Shown here one piece after another: positions 24,491 through 36,344 of a stretch of DNA of 64,000 bases. A program made the translations under genes and the position numbers. The notes under the pieces were generated by a model that worked only from the letters and a program-made list of their open reading frames with translations, did no database searches and was not told where the DNA came from. Location of the stretch: NCBI GenBank assembly GCA_963082975.1, contig OY720344.1, positions 33,410,033 to 33,474,032 on the forward strand, in the 5' to 3' direction. The first letter of the stretch is position 1. Every line of letters begins with the position of its first letter. This DNA comes from Labia minor. Taxonomy: Eukaryota > Arthropoda > Insecta > Dermaptera > Spongiphoridae.

Positions 24491-24765
24491 TAAATGTTCT
24501 AATTGGCCTGTGACCCGTTTGCGATCGTTCACTTGAAGATGCTAATTACATCGTACACAATGCGCATTCATATATTCATTCCGCATCGCATATTGTACGT
24601 CTTTATCGTGGTATTTAATGAGAGTGTAGGCAAACAGGCGGCTAAGAGGTCACTAACTCAGTGGCGTGTCTCCTCCGATTACACAACGTTGCAGAAGACG
24701 ATTAGCATTCGCAGAAATGGACAACGAGTTAAAAAAAACTCATTACCTACATGAAACAAATTAAA
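24491..24765. other. Balanced-composition island 5 (unassigned)
   Basis: A compact, complex-composition segment in AT-rich DNA, with sharp edges. A plus-strand frame of 83 codons (24503-24754, ATG-initiated) crosses nearly the whole island, but I do not recognise it, and its composition (MACDPFAIVHLK...) has no motif. Candidate exon or regulatory element. Edge splice sites are not convincing. Confidence 0.35.
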
Positions 24766-25087
24766 TGAATAAACAAAAAACAAACTATTTTCGAAAAACA
24801 ATCAAGAACTCACGAATAATATTAGTTATTATTATTTTCAAATGATATAATGTGAATTGATAAAATAAATTTATTTATAATATAGTATATATGTGAGAAA
24901 TATTATATATATATAGTATATAATATAACTAATAATATAATATAATATTACTTAAAATTGCTCTTAAATATATAATAATTATTAAAATTAAAATGTTTAA
25001 TAATTAATGGATATGAATGTTATTCCCAGTCGAGGAGGGCATTTTATGGAAATATTTTTGAAGAAGTTGAAGAAATGTGCATTTTTT
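24766..25087. other. AT-rich stretch with TA-rich tract
   Basis: A tract of TA/ATATA words at about 24875-24960. Nothing else seen. Confidence 0.5.
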
Positions 25088-25626
25088 GATATCTCGCAGG
25101 ATCACGAAAATTTTTAATGTCGAAATTTTGATGTTTTTACAAGTTTTGAAGGCCCTGAGTCATTGGTTTGAGCTAGAATAATGAAATTTGGTACACGGGC
25201 ATTATTCAAAAAACGTACCTTTCCTTCATCTTTTGAGAAATGTAGCTCTTTCAGAAGAGGACCACGTTTTAATTTTTTTTTCCTCTAAACTGAAAAATAA
25301 AGGTATATGTTTTATAGTTTTTCACATGATTAAAGATTGTATAAAACTGTTACATATAAAATTTCAGCTTGATTGAATCGCTGAAAGTACCGGAATTAAT
25401 TTTTTAAATTTTTACTTAAAAATAATGGTAAAGGTTTTATTTACGTTGAAAAAGATCAAAACAATAATTGCCTTCTTTTTTCAATAAATTGTTATCAGTG
25501 AAAATTATATTAAAAACCTGAAATCCTTTGATCGGATAGAATAAAATTTTAATTAATTTTCAAATATAGAAAAAAGCTTGATTATCCTATTCAAATTTGC
25601 GAGATAGTCGAGTGGAGACATTCCAG
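25088..25626 (-). mobile_element. Family A element, copy A3
   Basis: Minus strand: 5' end ctggaatgtctccactcg, IR1 actatctcg, actttcagcgattcaatc, accaaatttcattattctag, then a shortened 3' part ending near gatcctgcgagatatc. The CA microsatellite is deleted. Confidence 0.85.
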
Positions 25627-26367
25627 ATTTTTTTTTATTGAAATTATGTAAAAAAATAAATTAATATAAAAAACAAAACTTATTATTTTATTAATTTTCA
25701 ACTAAATTCTGGATGTCGATTTTTGTAGATTTTCAATTTACAAGTTATCAATTCTAAAATTAAGAATAGCATCTGATCTGAACTGGAATAATTTATATAT
25801 ATAAATATAAATTATTTATATCCTATGTATTTATATCCCTTGTATCACATATTCAAAAGAAAATTATATGTGAAAAATTTCTACATGAGTCTACTTTACT
25901 ACTTTAAAAAAAGAAAATAATTATCAAGTTTCTATTTTAATAAAACAATAAGTAAGTATTCTTCAATTAAATAAAAAAACAAATTAATTAAAAATAAATC
26001 TTCAAAATTTTAAAAAAAGAGTATTTTATGTGTATTTAAGTTAACAATTACATGCCTTGACTATTTATTCATTACATGTCGTATTACATTTAGATAATAT
26101 TACATGTTTTTTATTATAATTATTTTTTATATTTATTGTTTATTTGTTTTAACGACCATAACTTTTCTTCAAATTCATCTACATTTATTACTAACTTAAT
26201 TTATAAAGAAAAATTTACATAAAAATCAAAGAGAATTCTATTACAAAAATTATTAAATTTAAATATTTAAATTTTGATTTTATTCAAAAATTATCTACCG
26301 TAGAACGGATTGTTACTAATTTTGAAATTCTTTTAATCTGATCGGGGTTACCATTTATTGAAAAAAT
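25627..26367. other. AT-rich stretch, nothing recognised
   Basis: No gene or element ends seen. Confidence 0.5.
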
Positions 26368-27560
26368 CTGAAGTGTTTCCATTCGACTATCTCGCAAATT
26401 TAAATTGGATAATCAAGTTTTTTTCTATATTTAAAAATTAATTAAAATTTTGTTCTATTTGATTTTTATCAACGTAAATAAAATACGGTTGGAACGCGGT
26501 AAAACATAGTCTAGCCTAAACTAAAGATAGATAAATTAATAATTAATTTTTTTTAGATATTTAAAAATTATCTTAAGTAAAAATTAATTAAAACAATAAT
26601 TTAATTTTGATTTAATTAATATTTAATTATTTTATAATTTTTGCTAAATTTAAAACCTTTACTTTTATTAAAGTTAAAATTTAAAAAAATAATTCCTGTA
26701 CTTTCAGCGATTCAATCAAGCTGAATTTCTATATATACCAGTTTTATACAATTTTTGCTATCTCGACAGTGATAGTATTGCGATCACGAAAATTTTCGAT
26801 GTTGAGATGTTGATGTTTTTATACGTTTTGAAGGTTCCTGAATCATTTTCACTAAGGTTGAGAAAAATGTCTGTGTGTATGTGTGATTACTCAAAAACGG
26901 TTTGAGCTAGAATCATGAAATTTGGTACATGGGCATTATTCAAAATTCGTAGTTTTTTATCAACATTTGAGAAATGTAGCTCAACCGGAAGAGGGTTATT
27001 ACCTACAACGTTTTGATTGTTTTTCCTCTAAAGTGACCGTAATAATAAAGATATATGTTTGATAATTTTTCACATGATTAAAAATTGTATAAAACTGCTA
27101 TATATAGAATTTTAGCTTGATTGAATAGTTGAAAGTTCCAGAATTAATTTTTTAACTCTGCAAATCTCACGCGCCAACACATGACGTGGTGCCATCAACA
27201 AAGAGCTAAACACGTGCTGGTTTAATATATATTTATTAATTTTAATTTATAATTTAATTCATTAAATTTAATTTAATATACATGTTAATATAATATATGT
27301 GTTAATTAATCCAATTCAAAATGCGAGATAGTCGAGTGGAGATACTCCAGTTAATTTAAACATGTGAAAAACTATCAAAAATATATCTTCATTTTTACGG
27401 TGAGTTTAAAGGGAAAAGAATGAAAACGTGTTAGGTAATGGTCCTCTTCCAAATGAGCTACATTTCTCAAATGTTGATAGAAAACTACGAATTTTGAATA
27501 ATGCCCGTGTACCAAATTTCATTATTTCAGCTCAAACCGCGCGATAGTAATAAAAAGTTT
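26368..27560 (+). mobile_element. Family A element A4, interrupted by A5
   Basis: Left half 26368-26756 runs from ctgaagtgtttccattcg to gttttatacaattttt. The right half resumes at 27351 (ttaatttaaacatgtgaaaa) and ends early at caaaccgcgcgatagtaataaaa, a deletion joining the core to the 3' end. Copy A5 sits between the halves, within a T-rich run of the family consensus (acaatttttaatcatgtg). Confidence 0.85.
26757..27350 (-). mobile_element. Family A element, copy A5, complete, nested in A4
   Basis: Because it interrupts another copy, its boundaries are read directly: 5' end ctggagtatctccactcgac (minus strand from 27350) and 3' end gcaatactatcactgtcgagatagc (26757). The terminal hairpin and IR2 are intact (ctatctcga/tcgagatag). 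It contains the boxes for actttcagcg-like, accaaatttcatgattctag and gtgtgtatgtgtg. Length 594 bp. No clear target duplication beyond T residues. Confidence 0.9.
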
Positions 27561-29108
27561 TTGATAATAAATTATATTTTTATATTTCTATCATTCTTAT
27601 TTTTATGTTTGATAACAAGAGTTGGTAATTTCATCTTTCGAGTTTATTTCCATTTACTTTCTCACTGATTTACACTTTTTTATGTTAAATTGTTTATTAT
27701 CAATATTTTATAGAATTAGTTTTACTAGTGATGATATATTTGATTAACTTCTTTTCATTGATTATTTATTGATTTTATTTGACAAAACAAATATTAATTT
27801 TGTTCTATTTTCAAAAATGTAATTTTTATGAATTTTAATGATTCACTTTTCATTTATAATTCTCTAAATATTTTGAAAAGTACAAATATATAAAATAAGA
27901 ATGAAAGTTTTTTGTAAAAAGAATATTCATTTTAAATATAACGTGTTTTTCGTCCTTTTTTATGTGCAAAGTGTTTCAGTGTTTTTATTCTCTCATTTTC
28001 AACGCTTTTGATAAGATATATGTACCATTTTCCCCCTCTAAATTGCTGTCACTTTTTTGGAATTTCTTTTAAAAATAAACTAAAAAAAAATGTTCGTGGG
28101 AAAGAAATAAATAGAAAGTAGATATCTATTACATTCAAGGTGAAAGGGTAAAATTGTTTTAAAAATAGCACACCCCTAGATACGGTGGAATTAGCAACCC
28201 TTTGCAAATTTGGTTGAAATAAAACAAAGCATATAGAAAAAAATCTATTGGGTTGCGAAAATTTATGATATCTATTGTTTTCATTTGTTTGTTTCTATTG
28301 AATGCCCGATTATATTGGTTTTGTTTAGAAAGAAAGGCCTCTCCCAAATGAGCAATTTAGGTTCTTATTAGAATATTTAGAAGGGTTTGTTTGTAAACCT
28401 TAAAATGTCTTTTGGAGGCTGTTTGAATTATTGCCATGCGCATATACCTCTTTTGTATTTCGCAGGCAAATAATAAAATAAATTCCTTACCCAATCTATG
28501 ATTTCTCCCTTTTAGCATCCTTTATATTTTCAATGAGACATATTAAAATGAAAAAGAACAAAATAATTAGCGTTCCATTGCTTTGTTTCATTAAATGAAA
28601 TATAAGCGATTTCTTTAGAGTTAAATAATTCAAATGAAGATAACATTTACTATGATATTATAATAGTTTTATTTTCCCTCACTCTTAAACATATAAACCA
28701 AAAAAATATACCTGGGTTGTTTCAAAATACTTTGTTTTAAAATTTGTTTTTTCTTACCTGAAACAATGAATCCCACTCAAATAATCATGGAAATTATTCT
28801 TATGTGTGAAGTGGAAATCATTCGAATTCTAAATTTTATGCATTCAACAAAAAAAAAGAAAGAAAAAAAAACAAAAGAAAACAGATATGAGGAATACAAA
28901 ACTAAAACCAAATATAAAATATATTTTTATTATTATTTCTTCATCCTTCGTATTCAGCCAATCGTATTACACGAATTTATGAATGAAAATTTTATTTTTA
29001 TTGTTTATTAGTGATGTTGAATTTTCAATTGCTATAATTATATTTAGATTATGGCAACAAAATCGATTATAGAATAGAATTAATGTCATAATGTAAATAA
29101 TATGTAAT
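27561..29108. other. AT-rich stretch, no gene seen
   Basis: Slightly less AT-rich around 28140-28480, but no frame, element end or splice pair that I can support. Confidence 0.5.
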
Positions 29109-29688
29109 CAGAGGTCGCCAAAGTGATCTATAGAGACCCTCATGGGCCTGTTTGACAAAAGTGGGGGTCGATCTGAACCAGGGGTCGAATAAATATTAAG
29201 GTATTTAAATTTCAACATTAATATATTTTTCATCAAACTATTATTACACAATATACTCTATTACTTTAATAAAATAATACACTACTAACAATATACTATT
29301 ACTATAATAAAATAAATGTACAAATAAGTGCATTTGTATAGAGTTTTATTTTAATTAACACACTATGAGCGGGGCGGGTATTTGTACCCGTTGCGGAGAC
29401 TGCCACTTATAAGAGGGGCGGGTATTTATACCCGTTGCCACTTATATAATATATATTTTCCCTTGTGTCACTTAAAATTACTTATTTTAAACGATAACTA
29501 ATATATATCCCTCATATAAGTGGCAACGGGTATAAATACCCACCCCGCTTATAAGTGGCAGTCCCCGCAGCGGGTACAAATACCCGCCCCGCTCATAGTG
29601 TGTTAACAGAAAATTAATTTTATGGGGATCAATAGAAATTTTGAAAAATTATATAGGGGTCGATGATAAAAAAGTTTGGTGACCAATG
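29109..29688. mobile_element. hAT-like element carrying a nested MITE
   Basis: Outer ends cagaggtcgccaaa and ttggtgaccaatg are imperfect inverted copies, with gggggtcgat and ggggtcgatg inside each end. The flanks tatgtaat and atgtaaat are similar but not identical, so the target duplication is uncertain. No transposase frame. It contains the palindromic MITE at 29359-29602. Confidence 0.6.
29359..29602. mobile_element. Palindromic TTAA-flanked MITE, 244 bp
   Basis: TTAA at 29355-29358 and 29603-29606 flank inverted ends starting cacactatgagcggggcg. The arms are about 90 bases and differ at roughly four positions. Each arm also contains two small palindromes, cgggtatttgtacccg and cgggtatttatacccg. 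TTAA duplication suggests mobilisation by a piggyBac-type transposase, although the ends do not start CCY. GC-rich arms in AT-rich DNA make it conspicuous. Confidence 0.9.
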
Positions 29689-29696
29689 ATGTAAAT

Positions 29697-30614
29697 AATA
29701 GAACATTATCAACCATTTTTTAATTTTTAAAAAATATAAATACCCTCAAGGGTAGAGTTATATTTTATCATTAAAATTTTTATATAAATTGAAGGACTAA
29801 TGGAGACTCTATTAAGTGAGATATTAAAAATGACTTTCTACAAACATAATAATAATCATAAACAGTTTATAAATCATTAAAGAGAATAATTAAGTTTTTA
29901 TGAATTTTAATTATTTTTTTTTTTCATATTTGTATAAATTTGATTATTTTCTTTCAAAGGACGCATCAGTTTATTTTAATCAATGATAGATGATTTCAAA
30001 TTTAAATTTTATGGATAGAGGAAAGAATGTATACTAATAAAAAAATTGATGATAGAATAGTGGAAGAAGAAAGAATGGGAGAGGGAAGGTAGCAATATAT
30101 AAAATACATCTTGAAAACGTGTTTTAATCGGGTTTTGATGTTGACAAACGATTCTAGTTTTTCTAGAAGTAGATATTCAAAATGAAAAATCAATATTTAA
30201 AAATTATTTTTAAAATTATTTCATAAACAAATCATGAATCTATTAATAAATTTCATATAAAAATAAAAACATGTTATATAAAAATAAAATTAAATAGTTA
30301 AATGATGAAAGTTTTTATTTGCAATTTTAATTTGAAGGATATATTATATTATATTTGATATCTTGTAAGTGTAAACTATCAAAACAATGAAATGAATCGA
30401 AAAATTTTCTAACTATAAAATGTGCATTTTTGTAATAATTGGAATAAAAATTTAATATTTTATTCAAAATAAATTTCATTTTTTTAAATTATACTTTAAA
30501 ATATTGTATTACATATTTTAATAATAATTAATATTAATTTGAATTCATAAGGTAATAAATTTTAAATTACTTACTTAAACATGAAAAAACTATTTAACTA
30601 TTTTTTAAAAAACA
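29697..30614. other. AT-rich stretch, nothing recognised
   Basis: No features. Confidence 0.5.
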
Positions 30615-30617
30615 TTA

Positions 30618-31920
30618 GGTAAACGTACCAGTGGTGGACCACTGTGCCACTAAATGACCATTTGATACATTTTTTATCAAAATAAGTTTTTTAATTTCAA
30701 ATTAAACTCGAAATATCGATAAATATCAAGAAGAGCCTCTCCCGGATTGCTTAACAATGAAACATAGACCAATTACTGCATTTATATTAAAATTATGAAT
30801 TTTTTAAAACACGAGGTAAGCGTCATTGCATTTTAAGGTTAGTTTCTTATGCAAAATGTTAAGGATATGCTTCACTTTATTTTCAATATATATATTATGT
30901 TTTATTTAATAATAATTTCATTTCAATATTTGAATCTACAAATTATATTAATAAATTTGAAATATTTTCTTAATGTGAACGTGAACAATTATCAAGGGAG
31001 TGGTCCATTTCTGAAACAAATATCACATTTTTTTAGAAATTGACCGGAATGGTCAATTATTTAAATATTCGCAATAATAAAATAATAAATATATTTTATT
31101 AAATTAATGTATTTTTTAAATAAGATTCATTAGAAAAGATTAAAAATAAGCAGCTTTAGAGAGTCAAAGGAAAAAGTTGGATAGCGAAAAACAAAATAAA
31201 GGGAGGAAAGACAGTTTGTAAGGAACGAGTTAATAGTTCTAAATAATGTAACTTCAGTTTTAAAATATCACACAGATGAAAATAATTATCTTGAAGTCAG
31301 TGATGAGGATCAGAAAAGAATGCTCTAAAATTCAATAAACAAAAAAGATAAATAAATAATGAGTGGTGTTTTTTATATACTTTCCTGAAAAAATTATACA
31401 ATTTACTGGAGAAGAAGCCACGATTTCATCGATGGAGAATACAGGAGATTTATGGAAATGTCTAAAAACTGCTGACATCCTTGATTACAATTGGAATAGC
31501 GTAGTAGGCACCTTGATGAATTAGCAAAACAAGAAATGTTAACTAACTCCAGATATGAACTGTAAATATAAAGATGAATTAAAATTAATTATAAGATATT
31601 ATAAAAAAAATATTAATAAAACCAATCCTTAGTGCATTTATTTATTTTAAACTCATTTTAAATTATTAGATCAAAATATGGTCACTTACTATAACTTTAG
31701 ATTTTCAAATGGTCAACTACTAGAACAACAAATACGTTTAGAAAAAAATTAAAAAAAATATTTAAATATACATTAACTGAATATTTGTTAAGTAGTGATA
31801 ATTAAAAATAGTTATACAATATGTTAGCACTTGTTTTGTTGTTATTCTCACTTTTATTACAGAATAATAGTGTTTTTATGAAAATTTCTTTTAAGGCGGT
31901 CTACCATTGGTACGTTTACC
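30618..31920 (+). mobile_element. Family G DNA transposon relic, copy G1
   Basis: Inverted ends ggtaaacgtaccagtggt and accattggtacgtttacc, flanked by TTA at 30615-30617 and 31921-31923. Inside, 31381-31524 is an open frame ending in a stop: FPEKIIQFTGEEATISSMEN, then TGDLWKCLKTADILDYNWNSVV. Copy G2 keeps this frame with mostly tolerable changes, so it is the tail of a former transposase-like protein. The rest of the 1.3 kb is non-coding now. A 3-bp TWA duplication would fit PIF/Harbinger, but the protein remnant does not prove it. Confidence 0.75.
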
Positions 31921-31923
31921 TTA

Positions 31924-31960
31924 TTTTATATTTTTATAGACCATTATTTAATTTAAAATA

Positions 31961-32000
<40 letters not shown>

Positions 32001-32139
32001 TTTACAAAATCTGCTTGAGATAGAATAATTTTGTTTTTACCAATTTGGAAAATATAATCTTTCTATGACATCAATGGGTCATAATTCTATATGATAGATA
32101 TATAATATATATTTACATATTATAATAAGCAAATGATTA
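31924..32139. other. AT-rich spacer
   Basis: No features. The TA repeat at about 31967-31997 lies outside the recognised end of G1. Confidence 0.4.
31967..31997. repeat. TA dinucleotide microsatellite
   Basis: About 15 TA units immediately 3' of element G1. Confidence 0.9.
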
Positions 32140-32460
32140 ATTAATAGACGGGTGATTTCTATGGATGGCGGTTGGCATTGATAGTTGTAGGGATCCGTCG
32201 AACCCGGAAGCGAAAATCGAATAGACAGTATAAAATATACAAACACACGCAGACCCATCCACAAACACACCTTAAAAAAGTGGGAGGCCAGGGGCGGGTC
32301 CACCGGTTAACCTGAATTCGTGTCCATGATGATGTCGTGAACATTTTCAATGTGGAGGATTATGGGCAAACACTCAAAAATGACTCCTTCGTGTCAACAA
32401 AACACGACTCTTATGCTGTACAAATAATCGGCGTTGTAACCCATCAACACTCTACATAAT
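32140..32460. other. Balanced-composition island 6 (unassigned)
   Basis: Complex sequence with gtataaaata near 32229, a GC-box-like ggggcgggtcc near 32293, and two overlapping minus-strand frames of 63 and 74 codons that I do not recognise. It could be promoter-like sequence or an exon. Confidence 0.3.
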
Positions 32461-32694
32461 AGAGAGAACTTTTAAAATAATCTAAGTAAAATCACGTATA
32501 TACATAAAAAAAAATATAATAAGAATTTTTAGATTATTTTAGAAATTTCATTAAACCTACCTATATATCGTATAAAGTATATATAATTCTCTTGATTCCA
32601 AATCGTCAATTTACATAATATAATAGCTAAAAGAAATAAAACTAGAAATTAAAATAGATTCATTTTTATAGTACTTTATAAAAAAATAAATAAA

Positions 32695-32790
32695 TCTATC
32701 TATTTTTGTGGTGCTACTATACTCGAAAATTTTTGGCCGAGGCAATCAAAATCATCCAACCATCCGCAACCATCTCCATTCATTTCCTGT
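32695..32790 (-). mobile_element. LINE scrap L8
   Basis: Decayed version of the post-stop linker and final codons seen in L4 and L7 (ctatctattttgtggt..., actcgaaaatttttggccga on plus). Very short. Confidence 0.6.
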
Positions 32791-33060
32791 AAATTTAATT
32801 CACTTATTTATTGACAGAGATTAAACATTTATAGTTGTATTATATTCATTCTATATACTATATTTGTATTTTTCATTTAAAAAAAAAACAAACATTTTGT
32901 ATTTATTTAATTAAGAAATTTTTTTTTAATAAAAAATCGCTAAAAATCTAGTAATTATCGGTTTATTTATTAATTTTATTAAATTTTAATAAATGTCTTT
33001 CAATAATAATTTCTCTTAATGTTAATTTTATTTTTTTATTAAAAAAGGGCATGTTTTGAA
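32791..33060. other. AT-rich spacer
   Basis: No features seen. Confidence 0.5.
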
Positions 33061-33420
33061 AGTAATCGACCACTAGAAAAATAAGGATGACCGTTTATGC
33101 GTATGGTTGCATGCGGAAAGTGAAGAAGAGTAGGTTAACAGTGGAGCCGAGGAAAGAGAAATGGCTAAAACAACGACATCAAGACCTTTATGTATGAGTG
33201 TATGCTAATAGCTCAAGGCATCAGAAAGGTTAGTGGAAGGAGGAGGGAGGGGTGCGAGGGGCATGGAGTTGGAGGGAACATGCCAACGACTAGGCAAATA
33301 CTCTTGATTATACTTTAGCTCGAACTCTATGAGTGTATAAATACACAAGAATGCCAGTGTGTCGTTGAGAAAAAAATAGTGAGGGAAATCTCAAACAGTC
33401 GATGCTCAATTCAAAGTAAA
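33061..33420 (+). other. Balanced-composition island 7 with promoter-like 3' half
   Basis: Contains G-rich ggagggaggggtgcgagggg near 33241-33262, then a TATA/initiator pair downstream. No long frame. The layout (G-rich tract, TATA, start site, short A/T-rich leader) is what a promoter with a short first exon could look like. Confidence 0.35.
33336..33366 (+). promoter_or_regulatory. Possible core promoter (TATAAATA and initiator)
   Basis: tataaata at 33336-33343, with gtcgttg beginning at 33361; the presumed start at 33364 lies 28 bases from the first T, good spacing for a TATA promoter. No downstream gene recognised. Confidence 0.28.
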
Positions 33421-33525
33421 ATATTAATTATTTATTTTTATTGTGAATTGATCTGTAACATTGGATAATTGATTTATTTAAAAAGATAAAAAAAATCCTT
33501 TGATTTTAAAATTTTATTTAAAAAG

Positions 33526-34028
33526 CTGGAGTGTCTCCACTTGGCTATCTCGCAAATTTGAATTAGATTAATTAACATATATTTAAATTAAAATTAATTA
33601 ATTATATAAATTATAAATTAAATATAATTGAATTGGATTAATTAATTAAAAAAAAATTAAATTACAGTACAGTATTGTTATTCAATTACTTATTAAGTCA
33701 AAATTTTAAAAAAATAATTCCTGTACTTTCAGCGATTCAATCAAGCTAAAATTGTATATATAGCAGTTATAAACAATTTTTAATCATGTGAAAAACTATC
33801 AAACATATATATTCATTTTTTCGGTCAGTTTAGAGGGAAAACAATGAAAACGTGTTAGGTAATGGTCGTCTTCCAAATTTCCCATTTCTCAAATGTTGAT
33901 AAAAATCTGCGAATTTTGAATAATGCCCGTGTACCAAATTTCATTATTCCAGCTCAAACCGTTTTTGCGTAATCTTGTCTACATATATAGACACACAAAC
34001 AGACATTTTGCTCAAACTTAGTGAAAAT
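33526..34028 (+). mobile_element. Family A element, copy A6, 3'-truncated
   Basis: Starts ctggagtgtctccacttggctatctcg and follows the family through actttcagcgattcaatc, accaaatttcattattccag and acacacaaacagacatttt, then stops at ctcaaacttagtgaaaat. The terminal CAATAC box and IR2 are missing. Confidence 0.87.
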
Positions 34029-34715
34029 ATTAATATTTTAAGAAAAATCCCAAAATTGAAGAGCGTTTAGGTTAAGCTATTTAACCATTGGTTTACTAAC
34101 AAAGGTAGGTCACGACGTGATAGAAATCGATTTTGATGAAACTCAATGTATCAATAGGGTATCACGTCAAAACTTTCTGGGTAAACGGATAACGCGCACT
34201 ACTCAACCATTCGCGAGAAAATCGTAATTAAAAATCAGAAAATAGTAATTGAAAATTCCGAGCGCTTATGATCCTTAATAAATAGGGTATTATCAATATA
34301 TATTGGTATATTAAATATAAGAAAGAATAATTTTAAACAAAGGTATATTTAATATTGAAAAATAAAGATTTGTATCAAAATATTTCAATGAGAAAATTGA
34401 AAATTAGAAATGACAAATTGACATCATTTTACAAACTGATGAAATTCCCTAGAATTGAATCAATTAACGAATTAAATTAAATGTTTTACCTAGGAGCAAT
34501 GTCCCTTTGTAATAATTAACATTAACTCTTAAATTAAATTTTAAAATAAATTAGCATGTCGAAATATAATCAAAATTATAATTTTATCAGAATCTTCACT
34601 TATCAATTTACAAGTTTTTATTACTTCTCTTTTTTTGTTTTTGTATTTTATACTCCATTTTATTATGAGTTAAAATTTCTCTAATGTAAAGAAGTAAAAA
34701 ACTTTGATGAAATAT
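34029..34715. other. AT-rich stretch, nothing convincing
   Basis: A ctgatga...gaatt...gaat pattern at 34436-34460 resembles a hammerhead core but fails on closer inspection (see rejected items). No other feature. Confidence 0.5.
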
Positions 34716-35130
34716 TATTTGTAATAGATAAGAGAGTTCGACTCAAAACTCGTATTGCGCAATTCGCCAAGTTCGATCCAGGAGAAGACTCCGAGGCTGG
34801 GGTCAGCTTTGTTTGAGCCACACGTGGATGGACTTTTGGCCATTCCCGGGGCAGTTAACTGAGGTGAGTAGGATGAACCTCTCTCCCTCACGAATACTTG
34901 CCGAAAACGGTCTGGGAGGGCGTCGGTCGCGGAGGAGAAGCGTCCCAAGTCTTCCTGGTAGGTCATGAGTGTGTCTCCTCTTTACACAACAAACATTACT
35001 TTATATTTAGCATACGGGCAGCCATTAGCACTTACCACGTCTGTAGGTGGACTTGCAAATTAAATAAAAAAGAAAAGGGAAAAATGAAAAAAATCACTGA
35101 TGCGAAACTCATGACCGAATTTCCCTAAAA
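34716..35130. other. Balanced-composition island 8, possible exon(s)
   Basis: Plus-strand frame from about 34736 reads EFDSKLVLRNSPSSIQEK and continues to PHVDGLLAIPGAVN and a stop at 34861, followed at once by ggtgagtagg, a donor-like site. The minus strand also has an 83-codon frame. A 25-base core here (cacgtggatggNcttttNgccattc) recurs at 39666-39690. Product unknown. Confidence 0.35.
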
Positions 35131-36280
35131 AGTAAAATTAACTTTAAGGAAAAAATTAAATATGTATATATATAATAAAAGGAATAAATTAGATGTTTAA
35201 TGAATTTAAGAATTTTTAAACGTTTTGTTGATTAACAATTTAAAATATTTAAATTACTACTAATAGGATCAATTGTATTTATGATTAATTCAAAGTAAAA
35301 TATATTTGAAATTTAGGAAATATTTGCAATTCATGCAACTCATTTCTTAATATTGGAATTGAATACTTACCCCATCCCCATTTCCACAACTAAGAGAATT
35401 AGTAATCTAATCAATCATATATTTATTATGGAACTTGTAATTCTTTGATAATGGAATTAATTAAAGATCATCATTGATCAATATATATATATAATTTCCG
35501 TCGTATGTGTGTGATGTCTGTAACATTATGACGTTAGTTATAAATTGTCAAAATTATTAATTTGTAACTAACTTCATTTTTTTAAAATTTTATTTTGTTA
35601 TTATTAAATATTAAAAATAAATAAAAAAATTATTACGACGATTTGAATAAAGTTAATAAATTTATATTCTATCAAGTGTTTTATGCCGCCGGAAGCACAG
35701 GCTAGTTTAATTCATAATTTATTCGATAAACCAATTTAAAATTTATAGAAATTTAAAATTAAAATTAACAATTTTATAAAATTTCAATATTAAAATATCC
35801 TAAATGAATTAATACATTTTTGCATTACAAAAAAATAAAGTATGTCTAATGTTTATAAGCTATTAAAAATATTAAAATATAATCAGCAATAACAATACAT
35901 AGAAAAAACCCTTACATTTTTTATTCTATAATATATTTAAATTTATAATTCTAAAAAAAAATAATACATACATTGAAATTTAAAGATATGATTCCTCGCA
36001 AACAAATAATGAATATTTCTCTTGCATCTCTTTGAAGAATTTATAATTTAACTAAATCCGCAAATTCATTCATAGAAAAAGAAAAATATAGAAAAAGGAA
36101 AATTAAAATAACTTGTCAGTGGAGGGTTTTCAAAAGGAAAAGGCAAAGAAACAATATCAATAATATGAAAGAATCTTTCAATTTATGATAGTTCTACACC
36201 ATACATATTTATATACAGAAATTGATCAAGAATAAAAAATGTTTTTTATAATATATCCTGTAGACAAATATTGTCTTCTG
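35131..36280. other. AT-rich stretch, no gene seen
   Basis: No features beyond A/T runs. Confidence 0.5.
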
Positions 36281-36344
36281 GCGCATACCAAGTAAGTACG
36301 AGTACAGGTCAATAATTCAGTGACTTTTTGAATGAAAGTCAGTT

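Noticed and set aside
33143..33215. Short ATG frame MAKTTTSRP resembling MAK-PST frames opposite the 25-bp core
   Set aside because: Similarity is limited to about ten bases (atggctaaaa) and is expected by chance.
34419..34460. Hammerhead-like ctgatga, 5-bp stem aattc/gaatt, gaa and a 6-bp aattga/tcaatt stem
   Set aside because: The conserved A15.1-U16.1 pair would be reversed and no stem I can be drawn between the cleavage site and the core, so it is probably chance in AT-rich DNA.
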